From the NCBI RefSeq assembly GCF_008014345.1, contig NZ_VPFL01000005.1, positions 124,001 to 188,000 of the forward strand: 64,000 nucleotides of DNA, in the 5' to 3' direction. Within the stretch, counting starts at the first letter, position 1. Each line of letters begins with the position of its first letter. This DNA comes from Pelomicrobium methylotrophicum. GTDB taxonomy: Bacteria > Pseudomonadota > Gammaproteobacteria > Burkholderiales > UBA6910. This document shows positions 9,378 to 17,415 of this stretch, one piece after another. A program made the translations under genes and the position numbers. The notes under the pieces are model-generated. The model was not told the origin of the DNA. It saw only the letters and a program-made list of their open reading frames with translations, and did not search any database.

Positions 9378-10768
9378 GGGACGTGGAACGACACCATCCG
9401 GCAGCCAAAGCACAGGCCATGACAACATTGCAGGAAGTTCGGGTACCGGACATCGGCGACTTCAAGGACGTGCCCGTGGTCGAGGTGTTGGTCAAGCCGG
9501 GCGACGTGGTGAAGGTGGAGGATCCTCTGATCACGCTCGAATCGGACAAGGCCACCATGGACGTGCCCTCGCCGGCGGCGGGGACCGTAAAGCAGGTGGC
9601 GGTGAAGGTGGGCGAGAAGGTTTCCGAAGGAACCCTGATCCTGACCCTGGAGCCGAGCGCAGAGGCCGAGGCGTCGCCGTCCCCGGTCCAGGCCGAGGCA
9701 GAATCCGCTCCGACGGCAGTGCACGGCCGCGGGGAGGCGGCCACGCCGCCTTTGCGGGAGCCCTCGGCCGTTGCGGCGTCTCTGGAAACCTCCGGGGCTG
9801 CGGTCCCGTTGCGGGAACCCTTCCCAGCGTCCGCTTCCACCGGGGCGATCGACGAAGCCTCGTTCCGCAAGGCCCATGCGAGCCCGGCGGTGCGCCGCTT
9901 CGCCCGGGAGCTGGGGGTGGACCTGGGACGGGTGAAGGGTTCCGGCCCCAAAGGCCGCATCCTCAAGGAAGACGTCCAGGCGTTCGTCAAGGAGGCGCTG
10001 GCCCGGCCGGCAGCGGGCGGAAGCCTGGGGTTGCAGCTGCCCGAGATGCCAGCGGTGGACTTCGCCAAGTTCGGTCCCGTCGAGATCAGGCCTTTGAGCC
10101 GGATCAAGAGGATCTCGGGCGCAAACCTTCACCGCAACTGGGTGGCGATCCCCCATGTGACCCAGCACGAGGACGCCGACATCACCGAACTGGAGGCGTT
10201 CCGCAAGCAGATGGCGGAAGAAGCGAAAAAGGACGGCGTGCGCCTGACGTTGCTGGCCTTCCTGATGAAGGCGTCGGTGGCGGCGTTGAAGCAATACCCG
10301 GAATTCAATAGTTCCCTCACGCCGGAGGGCGACGGGCTTGTGCTCAAACGCTACTACCACATCGGCGTGGCGGTGGACACGCCCGAAGGGCTCGTGGTGC
10401 CGGTGATCCGGGACGTGGACAAGAAGGGAGTGTTGGAGCTGGCCCGGGAACTGGCGGAGGTGAGCGCCCGCGCTCGCGACAAGAAGCTTTCGCCCACCGA
10501 TATGCAAGGGGGGTGCTTTTCCATCTCAAGCCTGGGTGGGATCGGAGGTACGGCGTTCACCCCCATCATCAATGCCCCCGAGGTGGCGATCCTTGGGGTG
10601 TCCAGGTCCGCGTGGAAGCCGGTGTACCAGAACGGGCAGTTTGTCCCCCGGCTCCTGCTGCCGTTGTCCTTGTCGTACGATCACCGGGTGATCGACGGCG
10701 CGGCGGCGGCCCGGTTCATCACCTACCTGGCGGCGGTCCTGGCCGACATCCGCCGGCTCGTGCTTTGA
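9374..10768 (+). CDS. aceF: Pyruvate dehydrogenase E2, dihydrolipoyllysine acetyltransferase
   Basis: Core of the pyruvate dehydrogenase complex; moves the acetyl group from lipoate to CoA. It has one lipoyl domain (ESDKATMD, lipoylated Lys59 counted from 9374), an Ala/Pro/Glu-rich linker, an E1/E3-binding domain (near residues 165-200, ending GPKGRILKEDV) and a catalytic domain with DHRVIDG near residue 436. The ATG at 9374 overlaps the aceE stop as ATGA with ggagg just upstream; ATG at 9419 is an alternative that starts at the conserved MTTLQEV. No lpd (E3) gene follows; nadD does. Confidence 0.95.
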   Translation: MRDVERHHPAAKAQAMTTLQEVRVPDIGDFKDVPVVEVLVKPGDVVKVEDPLITLESDKATMDVPSPAAGTVKQVAVKVGEKVSEGTLILTLEPSAEAEASPSPVQAEAESAPTAVHGRGEAATPPLREPSAVAASLETSGAAVPLREPFPASASTGAIDEASFRKAHASPAVRRFARELGVDLGRVKGSGPKGRILKEDVQAFVKEALARPAAGGSLGLQLPEMPAVDFAKFGPVEIRPLSRIKRISGANLHRNWVAIPHVTQHEDADITELEAFRKQMAEEAKKDGVRLTLLAFLMKASVAALKQYPEFNSSLTPEGDGLVLKRYYHIGVAVDTPEGLVVPVIRDVDKKGVLELARELAEVSARARDKKLSPTDMQGGCFSISSLGGIGGTAFTPIINAPEVAILGVSRSAWKPVYQNGQFVPRLLLPLSLSYDHRVIDGAAAARFITYLAAVLADIRRLVL

Positions 10769-11433
10769 AGAACTTTCGGCTGATCGGCGTCCTTGGCGGC
10801 ACCTTTGACCCCGTCCACTACGGCCACCTGCGCATCGCCGAGGAGGTGGCCGAAGCCCTGGGCCTGGCGGAGGTCCGCTTTGTCCCGGCTGGCCACCCGC
10901 CCTTGCGCGGGGCACCAGCCGCAGCCGCTGAGCACCGGGCGCAGATGGTGCGCTTGGCCATTGCGGGTAACCCCCGCTTTATCCTGGAGCGCTGCGAGAT
11001 CGAACGTCCCGGAACGAGCTATACCGTGGACACCCTGGACACCTTGCGCCGGGCTGTCGGCCCGCAGGCGGCCCTATGCCTCATTCTGGGCGGCGACGCG
11101 GCGGCTCGGCTACCGGCCTGGTCCCGCTGGCGGCGGCTGCTGGAACTCGCCCACCTGGTGCTGGTCCGTCGCCCGGGCAGCGGCGAGATTCCGGCGCCCG
11201 ACTGGCCAGCAGAACTCGCCAGGCAGTGGGAGGAACGGCGCCTTGACGCCCCGCTGGAGCTTGCCCACAATCCGGCTGGCCGCATGATTTGCGTGGCCAC
11301 CACAGCGCTGGCCATCTCTGCCTCGTCGATCCGGGACCTTCTCCGTTCCGGCCGCAGCGCCCGTTATTTGCTTCCCGATTCGGTTCTCGATTATATTGAG
11401 GTCAACCGGTTGTATACCCCAGGAGGCGGATGA
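10765..11433 (+). CDS. nadD: Nicotinate-nucleotide adenylyltransferase
   Basis: Cytoplasmic enzyme joining nicotinate mononucleotide to AMP to form deamido-NAD. The nucleotidyltransferase signature GGTFDPVHYGHL is at residues 9-20 and the C-terminal ISASSIRDLLRSG matches the ISxTxIR motif. The likely start is a TTG at 10765 overlapping the aceF stop (TTGA); there is no ATG between it and the first conserved residues, and upstream in-frame sequence is inside aceF. At 222 residues it has the normal length. It begins the nadD-rsfS-rlmH-maf-rng block. Confidence 0.92.
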   Translation: MKNFRLIGVLGGTFDPVHYGHLRIAEEVAEALGLAEVRFVPAGHPPLRGAPAAAAEHRAQMVRLAIAGNPRFILERCEIERPGTSYTVDTLDTLRRAVGPQAALCLILGGDAAARLPAWSRWRRLLELAHLVLVRRPGSGEIPAPDWPAELARQWEERRLDAPLELAHNPAGRMICVATTALAISASSIRDLLRSGRSARYLLPDSVLDYIEVNRLYTPGGG

Positions 11434-11804
11434 GACTCGATAAGCTGGTCAAAATCGCCGTCACGGCGCTCGAAGATATCAAGGCCCGCGATATCGTCGT
11501 TCTGAATACGACCAAACTGACCTCCCTGTTTGACCGCATGATCATCGCCAGTGCCGACTCCTCGCGGCAGACGCGGGCCCTGGCGAACAACGTCGTGGAG
11601 AAAGTGAAGCAAGCCGGCGCCCCGGTGCAGGGCATCGAGGGGGAAGGCGCGGCTGAGTGGATCCTGATTGATCTGGGCTCGGTCATCGTCCACGTGATGC
11701 AGCCAGCGGTGCGGGAGTACTATAACCTCGAGGAGCTCTGGGGCGGCAGCCTGCGGCACCGCAAAGCAAAGCGCTTCGACGCGGAGCTTTCCCGCCTGGG
11801 CTGA
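11430..11804 (+). CDS. rsfS: Ribosomal silencing factor RsfS
   Basis: Binds ribosomal protein uL14 and blocks 30S-50S joining during starvation. 124 residues, DUF143/Oligomerisation fold, with the family stretches KARDIVVLN, FDRMIIASADSSRQ and WILIDLGSVIVHVMQP. ATGA overlap with nadD implies translational coupling, and aggaggcgg just upstream is a strong ribosome site. The nadD-rsfS-rlmH order is very widely conserved. Confidence 0.95.
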   Translation: MRLDKLVKIAVTALEDIKARDIVVLNTTKLTSLFDRMIIASADSSRQTRALANNVVEKVKQAGAPVQGIEGEGAAEWILIDLGSVIVHVMQPAVREYYNLEELWGGSLRHRKAKRFDAELSRLG

Positions 11805-11829
11805 CCCCCAGTCCGCGCCAGGTGTCGCG

Positions 11830-12300
11830 ATGAAGCTCCTGGTGGTGGCGGTGGGCGAACGGGTGCAACAGTGGGTCAGCGCCGGCTTCGAAGAATACGC
11901 CCGGCGCATGCCCCGGGAAGCGCGTATCGAGCTGATCGAGATCCGTCCGCAAAGGCGAACGGGGAAAAACGCGCAGCAGGCCTTGAGACACGAGCGCGAC
12001 CGCATCTTGGCGGTGCTTCCCGCCGGGTGTACCCGGGTCGTGCTGGACGAGCAGGGCGAAGCCCTCGACACCCGCGGCCTGGCACGGTTTCTTTCGCGAT
12101 GCCTGGCGAGCGGCCGGCCCGCAGCCTTCGTGATCGGCGGCGCCGGCGGGCTTCATCCGGATGTGAAGCGGGAAGCGGATCTGCTGCTTTCCCTTTCCCC
12201 GATGACCCTGCCGCACGGCCTGGCGCGGGTCGTGCTGGCTGAGCAGTTGTACCGGTCGCTCACGCTTTTGCGCGGGCATCCCTACCACCGTGGGGATTGA
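11830..12300 (+). CDS. rlmH: 23S rRNA pseudouridine(1915)-N3-methyltransferase
   Basis: SPOUT-class methyltransferase acting on Psi1915 in helix 69 of 23S rRNA in the 70S ribosome. 156 residues, the usual size. The knotted SAM-binding site is visible as AFVIGGAGGLHPDV and the C-terminal LPHGLARVVLAEQLYRSLTLLRGHPYH region is the family signature (given here in outline: LPHGLAR, then EQLYR, then GHPYH). It starts 25 bp after rsfS in the same operon. Confidence 0.95.
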   Translation: MKLLVVAVGERVQQWVSAGFEEYARRMPREARIELIEIRPQRRTGKNAQQALRHERDRILAVLPAGCTRVVLDEQGEALDTRGLARFLSRCLASGRPAAFVIGGAGGLHPDVKREADLLLSLSPMTLPHGLARVVLAEQLYRSLTLLRGHPYHRGD

Positions 12301-12330
12301 CGATTCCCACTGCTAACAACAACAGACGGC

Positions 12331-12963
12331 ATGTTGCTCAACCGCAAGCGTGTCTATCTCGCGTCGCGGAGTCCGCGGCGGCGAGACCTTCTGAAGCAGA
12401 TCGGGCTCGAATTCGAGCTGCTGCTGCTGCGCGAAGGCCCGATGCGCGAGGCCGACGTGGACGAGACGCCCTATCCTGGCGAGGCTCCCTCCGACTATGC
12501 CGAGCGCATCGCACGCGCCAAGGCCGAGGCCGGCATGCGCTACCTCATGCAACGGCGGCTGCCCAGGATGTATCCCGTCTACCCCCTGGTCGCCGCCGAC
12601 ACCGTAGTGACGATCGACGGCGCCATCATCGGCAAGCCCGAATCCAACGCGCACGCGGCGGAGATTTTGCAGCTTCTCTCCGGCCGCTCCCATTTCGTAC
12701 ACACGGCAGTGGCGGTGGCCTTCGAGGATAGACTGGAGTCGGCCCTGTCGACGAGCGAGGTAACCTTCCGCGAGCTGTCCGAGGAGGAAATCGCCGCCTA
12801 CATCGCGACGGGCGAGCCCATGGACAAGGCGGGCGCCTACGGGATCCAGGGGCTGGCGTCGATCTTCGTGACCGAGCTGCGCGGCAGCTATTCCGGCGTC
12901 GTCGGCCTGCCGCTCTACGAGACCAGCATGTTGCTTAAACGGCTCGGCTATGGAATTCTTTGA
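12331..12963 (+). CDS. maf: Maf family nucleoside triphosphate pyrophosphatase
   Basis: House-cleaning enzyme hydrolysing non-canonical or excess nucleoside triphosphates. 210 residues. The Maf signature LASRSPRRRDLL is at residues 10-21; the catalytic block VAADTVVTIDGAIIGKP and GEPMDKAGAYGIQG are intact. Sequence context (upstream of rng) and the SxRR motif favour the YhdE (dTTP/UTP) branch over the YceF branch. A gap of 30 bp separates it from rlmH. Confidence 0.93.
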   Translation: MLLNRKRVYLASRSPRRRDLLKQIGLEFELLLLREGPMREADVDETPYPGEAPSDYAERIARAKAEAGMRYLMQRRLPRMYPVYPLVAADTVVTIDGAIIGKPESNAHAAEILQLLSGRSHFVHTAVAVAFEDRLESALSTSEVTFRELSEEEIAAYIATGEPMDKAGAYGIQGLASIFVTELRGSYSGVVGLPLYETSMLLKRLGYGIL

Positions 12964-13002
12964 CAGTCCCGCAGCGGGGCGGGAGGGATCCACCGTTCGG
13001 TC

Positions 13003-14457
13003 ATGAGCGACGAGATTCTCATCAACGTGACGCCCCAGGAGACGCGGGTTGCCGTCATCCAGCAGGGCGTCGTCCAGGAGCTGCACATCGAGCGCGCCAC
13101 CAGCCGGGGCCTGGTCGGCAACATCTACGTGGGCCGGGTGTCTCGGGTTTTGCCCGGCATGCAATCGGCATTCATCGACATCGGCCTCGATCGCGCGGCG
13201 TTCCTGCATGTCGCCGATATCTGGGCGCCGCGCCAGAACGGGCAGGGCACCGTGCCCATTGAGCGGCTGCTCTCCGAGGGCCAGAGCCTGCTCGTGCAGG
13301 TCATCAAGGACCCGATCGGCAGCAAAGGGGCGCGGCTCTCCACCCAGATCAGCATCGCCGGACGGTTTCTGGTCTATTTGCCGCAGGAGAGCCATATCGG
13401 CATCTCCCAACGCATCGAGGATGAAACCGAGCGGCAGATGCTCAAAGAAAAGCTGCTGCAGCTCATTCCGCCAGGAGAGGGCGGCGGCTACATTATCCGC
13501 ACCGTGGCCGAGACGGCGACCGAGCAGGAATTGGTGGCCGACATCGCGTACCTCAAGAAGCAGTGGGCCGACATCCAGGAGAAGTGCCGGGTCTCTACTC
13601 CTCCTTCGCTGCTTTACCAGGACCTCACGTTGGCGATGCGGGTGCTGCGCGACTTCGTTGGCGAGGAGACGGGGCGCATCCTGGTGGATTCCCGCGAAAC
13701 GTACCAGAAAATGGTGGCGTTCGCGAGCGACTTCGTGGCCAACGTGGTGGAGAAGATCGAACACTATGCAGGAGAGCGGCCCCTATTCGACCTCTACGGT
13801 GTGGAGGACGAAATCGAGAAAGCGCTCGCCCGCCGTGTCGATCTCAAGTCCGGCGGCTATTTGATCATCGATCAAACCGAGGCGCTCACCACCATCGACG
13901 TCAACACCGGCGGCTACGTTTCTGGTCGCAGCTTCGACGAAACCATCTTTAAAACCAACCTGGAGGCTGCCCAGGTCATTGCCCGCCAGCTTCGCCTGCG
14001 CAACCTGGGCGGCATCATCATCATCGACTTCATCGACATGGAGAGCGAGGAACACCGTGCGGCGGTGCTCTCCGAGTTCAAGAAGGCGCTCGCCCGGGAC
14101 CGCACCAAGATGACGGTGAATGGATTCACTGCGCTGGGGCTCGTGGAGATGACGCGCAAGCGCACCCGCGAGAGCCTGGCCCACATCCTGTGCGAGCCGT
14201 GCCCCACCTGCCAGGGCCGCGGTGAGGTCAAAACTGCTCAGACAGTGTGTTACGAGATCCTGCGGGAACTTCTGCGGGAGGCGCGCCAATTCAACGCCCG
14301 CGAATTCCGCATCCTCGCTTCCCAGACCGTCATCGACATGTTCCTGGACGAGGAATCCCAGAGCCTGGCCCAGCTCGGCGACTTCATCGGCAAACCGGTG
14401 AGCCTGCAGGTGGAAACCCTCTACACCCAGGAACAGTACGACGTGGTCCTCATGTGA
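13003..14457 (+). CDS. rng: Ribonuclease G
   Basis: Endoribonuclease for 5'-end maturation of 16S rRNA and some mRNA decay. 484 residues, RNase G length without the long C-terminal scaffold of RNase E. An S1-like RNA-binding domain occupies about residues 35-125; the DNase I-like catalytic part has IIIDFIDME, which carries metal-binding Asp residues, and is followed by the zinc-link CxxC in CEPCPTCQGRG. The start ATG is 40 bp after maf. It ends the nadD block; only a short gap separates it from the convergent yggU remnant. Confidence 0.95.
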   Translation: MSDEILINVTPQETRVAVIQQGVVQELHIERATSRGLVGNIYVGRVSRVLPGMQSAFIDIGLDRAAFLHVADIWAPRQNGQGTVPIERLLSEGQSLLVQVIKDPIGSKGARLSTQISIAGRFLVYLPQESHIGISQRIEDETERQMLKEKLLQLIPPGEGGGYIIRTVAETATEQELVADIAYLKKQWADIQEKCRVSTPPSLLYQDLTLAMRVLRDFVGEETGRILVDSRETYQKMVAFASDFVANVVEKIEHYAGERPLFDLYGVEDEIEKALARRVDLKSGGYLIIDQTEALTTIDVNTGGYVSGRSFDETIFKTNLEAAQVIARQLRLRNLGGIIIIDFIDMESEEHRAAVLSEFKKALARDRTKMTVNGFTALGLVEMTRKRTRESLAHILCEPCPTCQGRGEVKTAQTVCYEILRELLREARQFNAREFRILASQTVIDMFLDEESQSLAQLGDFIGKPVSLQVETLYTQEQYDVVLM

Positions 14458-14495
14458 TCGCGCGGGCGGCTGCTTTCCACTGCTGAATTTCCTGG

Positions 14496-14886
14496 CTAGC
14501 GCTCCCTTGCCGCGCCAGCGCGGAGCAGAGCTTCGATCACCTGCGCCGGCGCCATGACTTCCACTTGCTTGCGGCGCGCGCCGGCGCCCCGGGTGATCCT
14601 TACCTGCTGTTTGGGCACGCCGAGGGCCTGTGCCAGGAAGCGCACAAGCTCGGCGTTGGCCTTGCCTTCCACGGGCGGAGCGGCGATGCGAACCTTGAGG
14701 GCGTCGTCGTGCACCTTCCCCTAGATGAAGGGGACCTGGATCGGCGGGAGCGGCGATGCGAACCTTGAGGGCGTCGTCGTGCACGCCGACCACTTCGGTG
14801 CGCCGTGCCCCGGGTTGCACGTACACGGTGAGCTGAAGACGATTTCCGTCCGGATCGCTTTGATGCCACGCACTGGCGGGCTTCAT
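14496..14886 (-). pseudogene. yggU: DUF167/YggU family gene broken by a 70-bp tandem duplication
   Basis: From ATG at 14886 the minus strand encodes a normal DUF167 N-terminus (MKPASAWHQS, then LQLTVYVQPGARRTEVVGV) up to RIAAP. A 70-bp segment is then duplicated, which shifts the frame (70 = 23x3+1) and gives an unrelated tail. The correct frame resumes in the second copy (HDDALKVRIAAPPVEGKANAE) and runs to 14496 with the expected end. Removing one copy restores a protein of about 105 residues, the family size. A GTG at 14714 could restart translation, but it lies only a couple of bases after the purine stretch. It sits 20 bp downstream of yggT, the usual partner. An assembly error cannot be excluded. 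Confidence 0.8.
14677..14784. repeat. Direct repeat, 38 bp identical at 70-bp spacing, inside yggU
   Basis: Positions 14677-14714 and 14747-14784 are identical for 38 bp and then diverge. The intervening 32 bp contain CCCCT/AGGGG complementary arms, which could have promoted slippage. It is the lesion that frameshifts yggU. Confidence 0.9.
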
Positions 14887-14906
14887 GGGGACGAGACGGC
14901 GATGGG

Positions 14907-15482
14907 TCAAAACATTCGCGAGATGTTCATCTCCAACCAGGCCACTGGCACCATGAGCGCCAGCTGGCAAAGGATGAGGACGAACAGGGGCGACAGGTCC
15001 ACGTTGGCGATCGGCGGAATGCGCCTGCGCAGCGGCCTGAGGAACGGCCGCGTCAGCGCGTCCAGGATGGGCGCAGCAGGGCTGTAGGGATTGACCCACG
15101 AGAGCACTGCTTGGGCGATGACCGCCACCATCAGGATGTAGATGCTCACCTTGAGCACCTTCACGGCGGCAAACAAACCGATCGCTACCAGCTCGACGCC
15201 GATTGCCGAGCCCAGCGCGTAGCCCTTGAGGGTGAGAACAAGAAGCTGGAGCAGGACCTCGGTGAGCCAGGCCAGCACGAGCGTGGCCATGTCCACGCCC
15301 CACAGGCCCGGGATGACGCGCCGGGCCGGTATGACCGCGAAGTCGGTCACCGCCGCCAGGAACTGGGAAAGCTGGTTGCGCGGCGGAGCGCGGAAAAGCT
15401 GCAGGTAGAAGCGCAGGAGCAGAGCCAGGGCGAACAGGCCGAGAAAGGTCTCCACCAGAAAAATGAGCGCTTGGCTTGCCAT
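14907..15482 (-). CDS. yggT: YggT family membrane protein
   Basis: Inner-membrane protein of 191 residues with two YGGT domains, each a pair of hydrophobic helices; the signature SWVNPYSPAAPILDALTRPFL lies in the second (SWVNPYSP, then LTRPFL). Linked in several bacteria to osmotic tolerance and membrane protein placement, but the biochemical role is unclear. proC ends 2 bp upstream, so proC-yggT-yggU is one transcription unit. Confidence 0.92.
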   Translation of the reverse strand: MASQALIFLVETFLGLFALALLLRFYLQLFRAPPRNQLSQFLAAVTDFAVIPARRVIPGLWGVDMATLVLAWLTEVLLQLLVLTLKGYALGSAIGVELVAIGLFAAVKVLKVSIYILMVAVIAQAVLSWVNPYSPAAPILDALTRPFLRPLRRRIPPIANVDLSPLFVLILCQLALMVPVAWLEMNISRMF

Positions 15483-15484
15483 GG

Positions 15485-16294
15485 TCAGCCGAGCTTGCCG
15501 AATTCGTCACCCAGCTCCCGGGAACGCGCATGGGCGGCGCGCACCGCTTGCGCGATGTGATCGCGCAAGCGGGCCTCCTCCAGCACGGCAACGGCCCGCT
15601 CGGTGGTGCCGCCCTTGGAGGTGACGCGTGCCCTCAAAGCCGCAAGCGGCTCCTCGCTCTGGCGCGCGAGGGAAGCGGCGCCGAGGAACGTCTCGACCAC
15701 GAGCAGGCGCGCCTGCTCGCGGCTGAGCCCCAAGCTGCTGGCTGCCTCTTCCAGCGCCTCCATGAAATAGAACACGTAGGCCGGTCCGCTGCCCGAGACC
15801 GCCGTGACCGCGTCCAGCAGCTCTTCCCGGTCGAGCCATACCGTGCGGCCCACGGCGCCCAAGATGGCCTCCGCCCGCTGGCGCTCCTCGCGGCTCACCT
15901 GAGGCAGGGCGTACAGCCCCGTGACACCGCAATGGACCAGCGCCGGCGTGTTGGGCATGCAGCGCACCAGGCGCTGATAGCCTCCCAGCCAGCGGGCCAG
16001 GTCGTCGAGCCGGATGCCGGCGGCGATGGTGAGGACGAGCTGCGAGCCGAGCCGGCCGGCCAGGCGCCGGGCCACCTCGTGCATCTGCTGGGGCTTGACC
16101 GCCAGGAGCACGGTGTCGCTGCCATCGACCTCCGGCGCTTCGGTCGTGGCCACGCCGAAGCGGCCCGTGAGGCGCTCCCGCGCAGCCGCATCCACCTCAA
16201 CCACCCGGATCTGGCTTGCGCTCCAGTCTTTGGCGAGCAGCCCGCCAATCAGGGCGGTCGCCATGTTGCCGCCGCCGATGAAAGTGATGTGCAT
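15485..16294 (-). CDS. proC: Pyrroline-5-carboxylate reductase
   Basis: Last step of proline synthesis: NAD(P)H-dependent reduction of 1-pyrroline-5-carboxylate. 269 residues. The N-terminal Rossmann motif FIGGGNMATALIGG is at residues 4-17, and the C-terminal signature with AVSGSGPAYVFYFMEAL (conserved in P5CR) and TSKGGTTERAV is intact. The start at 16294 follows a GGGAGAAG ribosome site; an in-frame start 24 bases earlier adds unconserved residues. It is downstream of yggS, the standard pairing. Confidence 0.95.
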   Translation of the reverse strand: MHITFIGGGNMATALIGGLLAKDWSASQIRVVEVDAAARERLTGRFGVATTEAPEVDGSDTVLLAVKPQQMHEVARRLAGRLGSQLVLTIAAGIRLDDLARWLGGYQRLVRCMPNTPALVHCGVTGLYALPQVSREERQRAEAILGAVGRTVWLDREELLDAVTAVSGSGPAYVFYFMEALEEAASSLGLSREQARLLVVETFLGAASLARQSEEPLAALRARVTSKGGTTERAVAVLEEARLRDHIAQAVRAAHARSRELGDEFGKLG

Positions 16295-16413
16295 CGTCTT
16301 CTCCCGCGACAGAAGCACAGAGACACCGAGAAAAAGGAAAAATTCTCAACCCCAAGGGCGCGGAAGAATTTTTTCCGGCACTTTCTCTTTGCGCTCTTGG
16401 CGTCCTTTGCCTT
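16295..16413. other. Intergenic spacer between yggS and proC with A/T-rich repeat-like sequence
   Basis: Contains CACAGAGACACCGAG followed by A-rich and then T/C-rich tracts (ttttttcc, ctttctctttgcgctcttggcgtc), a composition unlike its neighbours. It resembles degenerate intergenic repeat elements; no gene is seen. Confidence 0.35.
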
Positions 16414-17145
16414 TTACGCTTTGTGCAATCTGTTTTCCTCTGGGTCTTTGCGGCCCGTCTTTTTTGCACGCGCGCCGAAGATGGCCGTGCCCACGCGCAC
16501 GAGTGTCGCACCCTCCGCAATCGCCGCCTCCAGGTCGTCCGACATGCCCATGGAAAGGGTGTCCGTCGCGATTCCATGGGCCTCGAGCTCGTCCCTGATG
16601 GTGCGCAGGGTGCGAAACTGGCGCCGCTGCTCTGCTTCATCATCCGTAGGTCTCGGTATAGCCATAAGGCCACGCAGCTTCAAGCGCGGAAGGCTGATGA
16701 TCGTGCGCGCGAGGGCAAGGACTTCGTCCGGCGCGACTCCGCTCTTCGAAGCTTCACCGCTCACGTTGACCTGGATGCAGATGTTCAGCGGAGGCGCTTC
16801 CGGAGGGCGGGCGTCGGCAAGCCGGCGCGCGATTTTATCCCGGTCCACCCCATGCACCCAGGCGAAGCGGCGCGCGATGGGGCCGGTCTTGTTGCTCTGG
16901 ATGGGGCCGATGAAATGCCATTCCAAGGGCAGGTCGGCCAAAGCGTCCATTTTTTCGAGCGCCTCCTGAACGTAGCTTTCGCCAAAGGCCCGCTGGCCAG
17001 CCCGATGAGCTTCCCTGACCGCTTCGGGGGGGCAGGTCTTGCTCACCGCGACGAGCTGAATATCCTGCGCCGCTCTTCCGGCCGCCTCAGCCGCTCGTCG
17101 GATGCGCTCGGCGACGGCTTGCAAGCGGTTACCGATTGTGGACAT
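16414..17145 (-). CDS. yggS: YggS/PROSC family pyridoxal phosphate homeostasis protein
   Basis: PLP-binding protein (fold type III, alanine racemase-like barrel) that buffers free PLP. 243 residues. The PLP-lysine motif LVAVSKTCPPEAV is at residues 31-43; the family stretches GESYVQEALEKM, WHFIGPIQSNK and GMSDDLEAAIAEGATLVRVG are present. The start is the ATG at 17145. The last about 15 residues are charged and less conserved. It is the first gene of yggS-proC-yggT-yggU, divergent from pilT. Confidence 0.95.
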   Translation of the reverse strand: MSTIGNRLQAVAERIRRAAEAAGRAAQDIQLVAVSKTCPPEAVREAHRAGQRAFGESYVQEALEKMDALADLPLEWHFIGPIQSNKTGPIARRFAWVHGVDRDKIARRLADARPPEAPPLNICIQVNVSGEASKSGVAPDEVLALARTIISLPRLKLRGLMAIPRPTDDEAEQRRQFRTLRTIRDELEAHGIATDTLSMGMSDDLEAAIAEGATLVRVGTAIFGARAKKTGRKDPEENRLHKA

Positions 17146-17415
17146 AATCGCACAGGTCTTTGCCGGAAATGCCTTTGGCTGCAGGACGTTATCTTAGAGC
17201 GTCTAGCAAAATGAGTCACCTGTGCGTTGCGGCCGGAAGCCTTGGGACGCGAGGCGCAAGACCGCGGCCGTATCCGGGCGGCTGCGGCTCGGAGGGCGAA
17301 GCGGTCGAGCGGGAGCAGCCGCAGAGCGCCTCCCGTGAGCGCCAAGGGCGACCTTCGGCGCTTCGTCCCGCGCCCAGGCTTCGCCTTTAAAGCCGCTCCA
17401 GGGAATTAATTATAA
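17146..17415. other. Divergent promoter region between yggS and pilT
   Basis: 270 bp without a convincing gene. A TTATAAAT stretch lies directly at the pilT start and a TATCTT at about 17189-17194 could be a -10; neither has a good -35. The pilT ribosome site is weak (aggga about 13 bases upstream). Confidence 0.3.

Noticed and set aside
13783-15591. 602-codon open frame on the minus strand under rng, yggU and yggT
   Set aside because: It is the complement of well-supported genes in GC-rich DNA, has low-complexity composition and contains only the broken yggU N-terminus as recognisable sequence.
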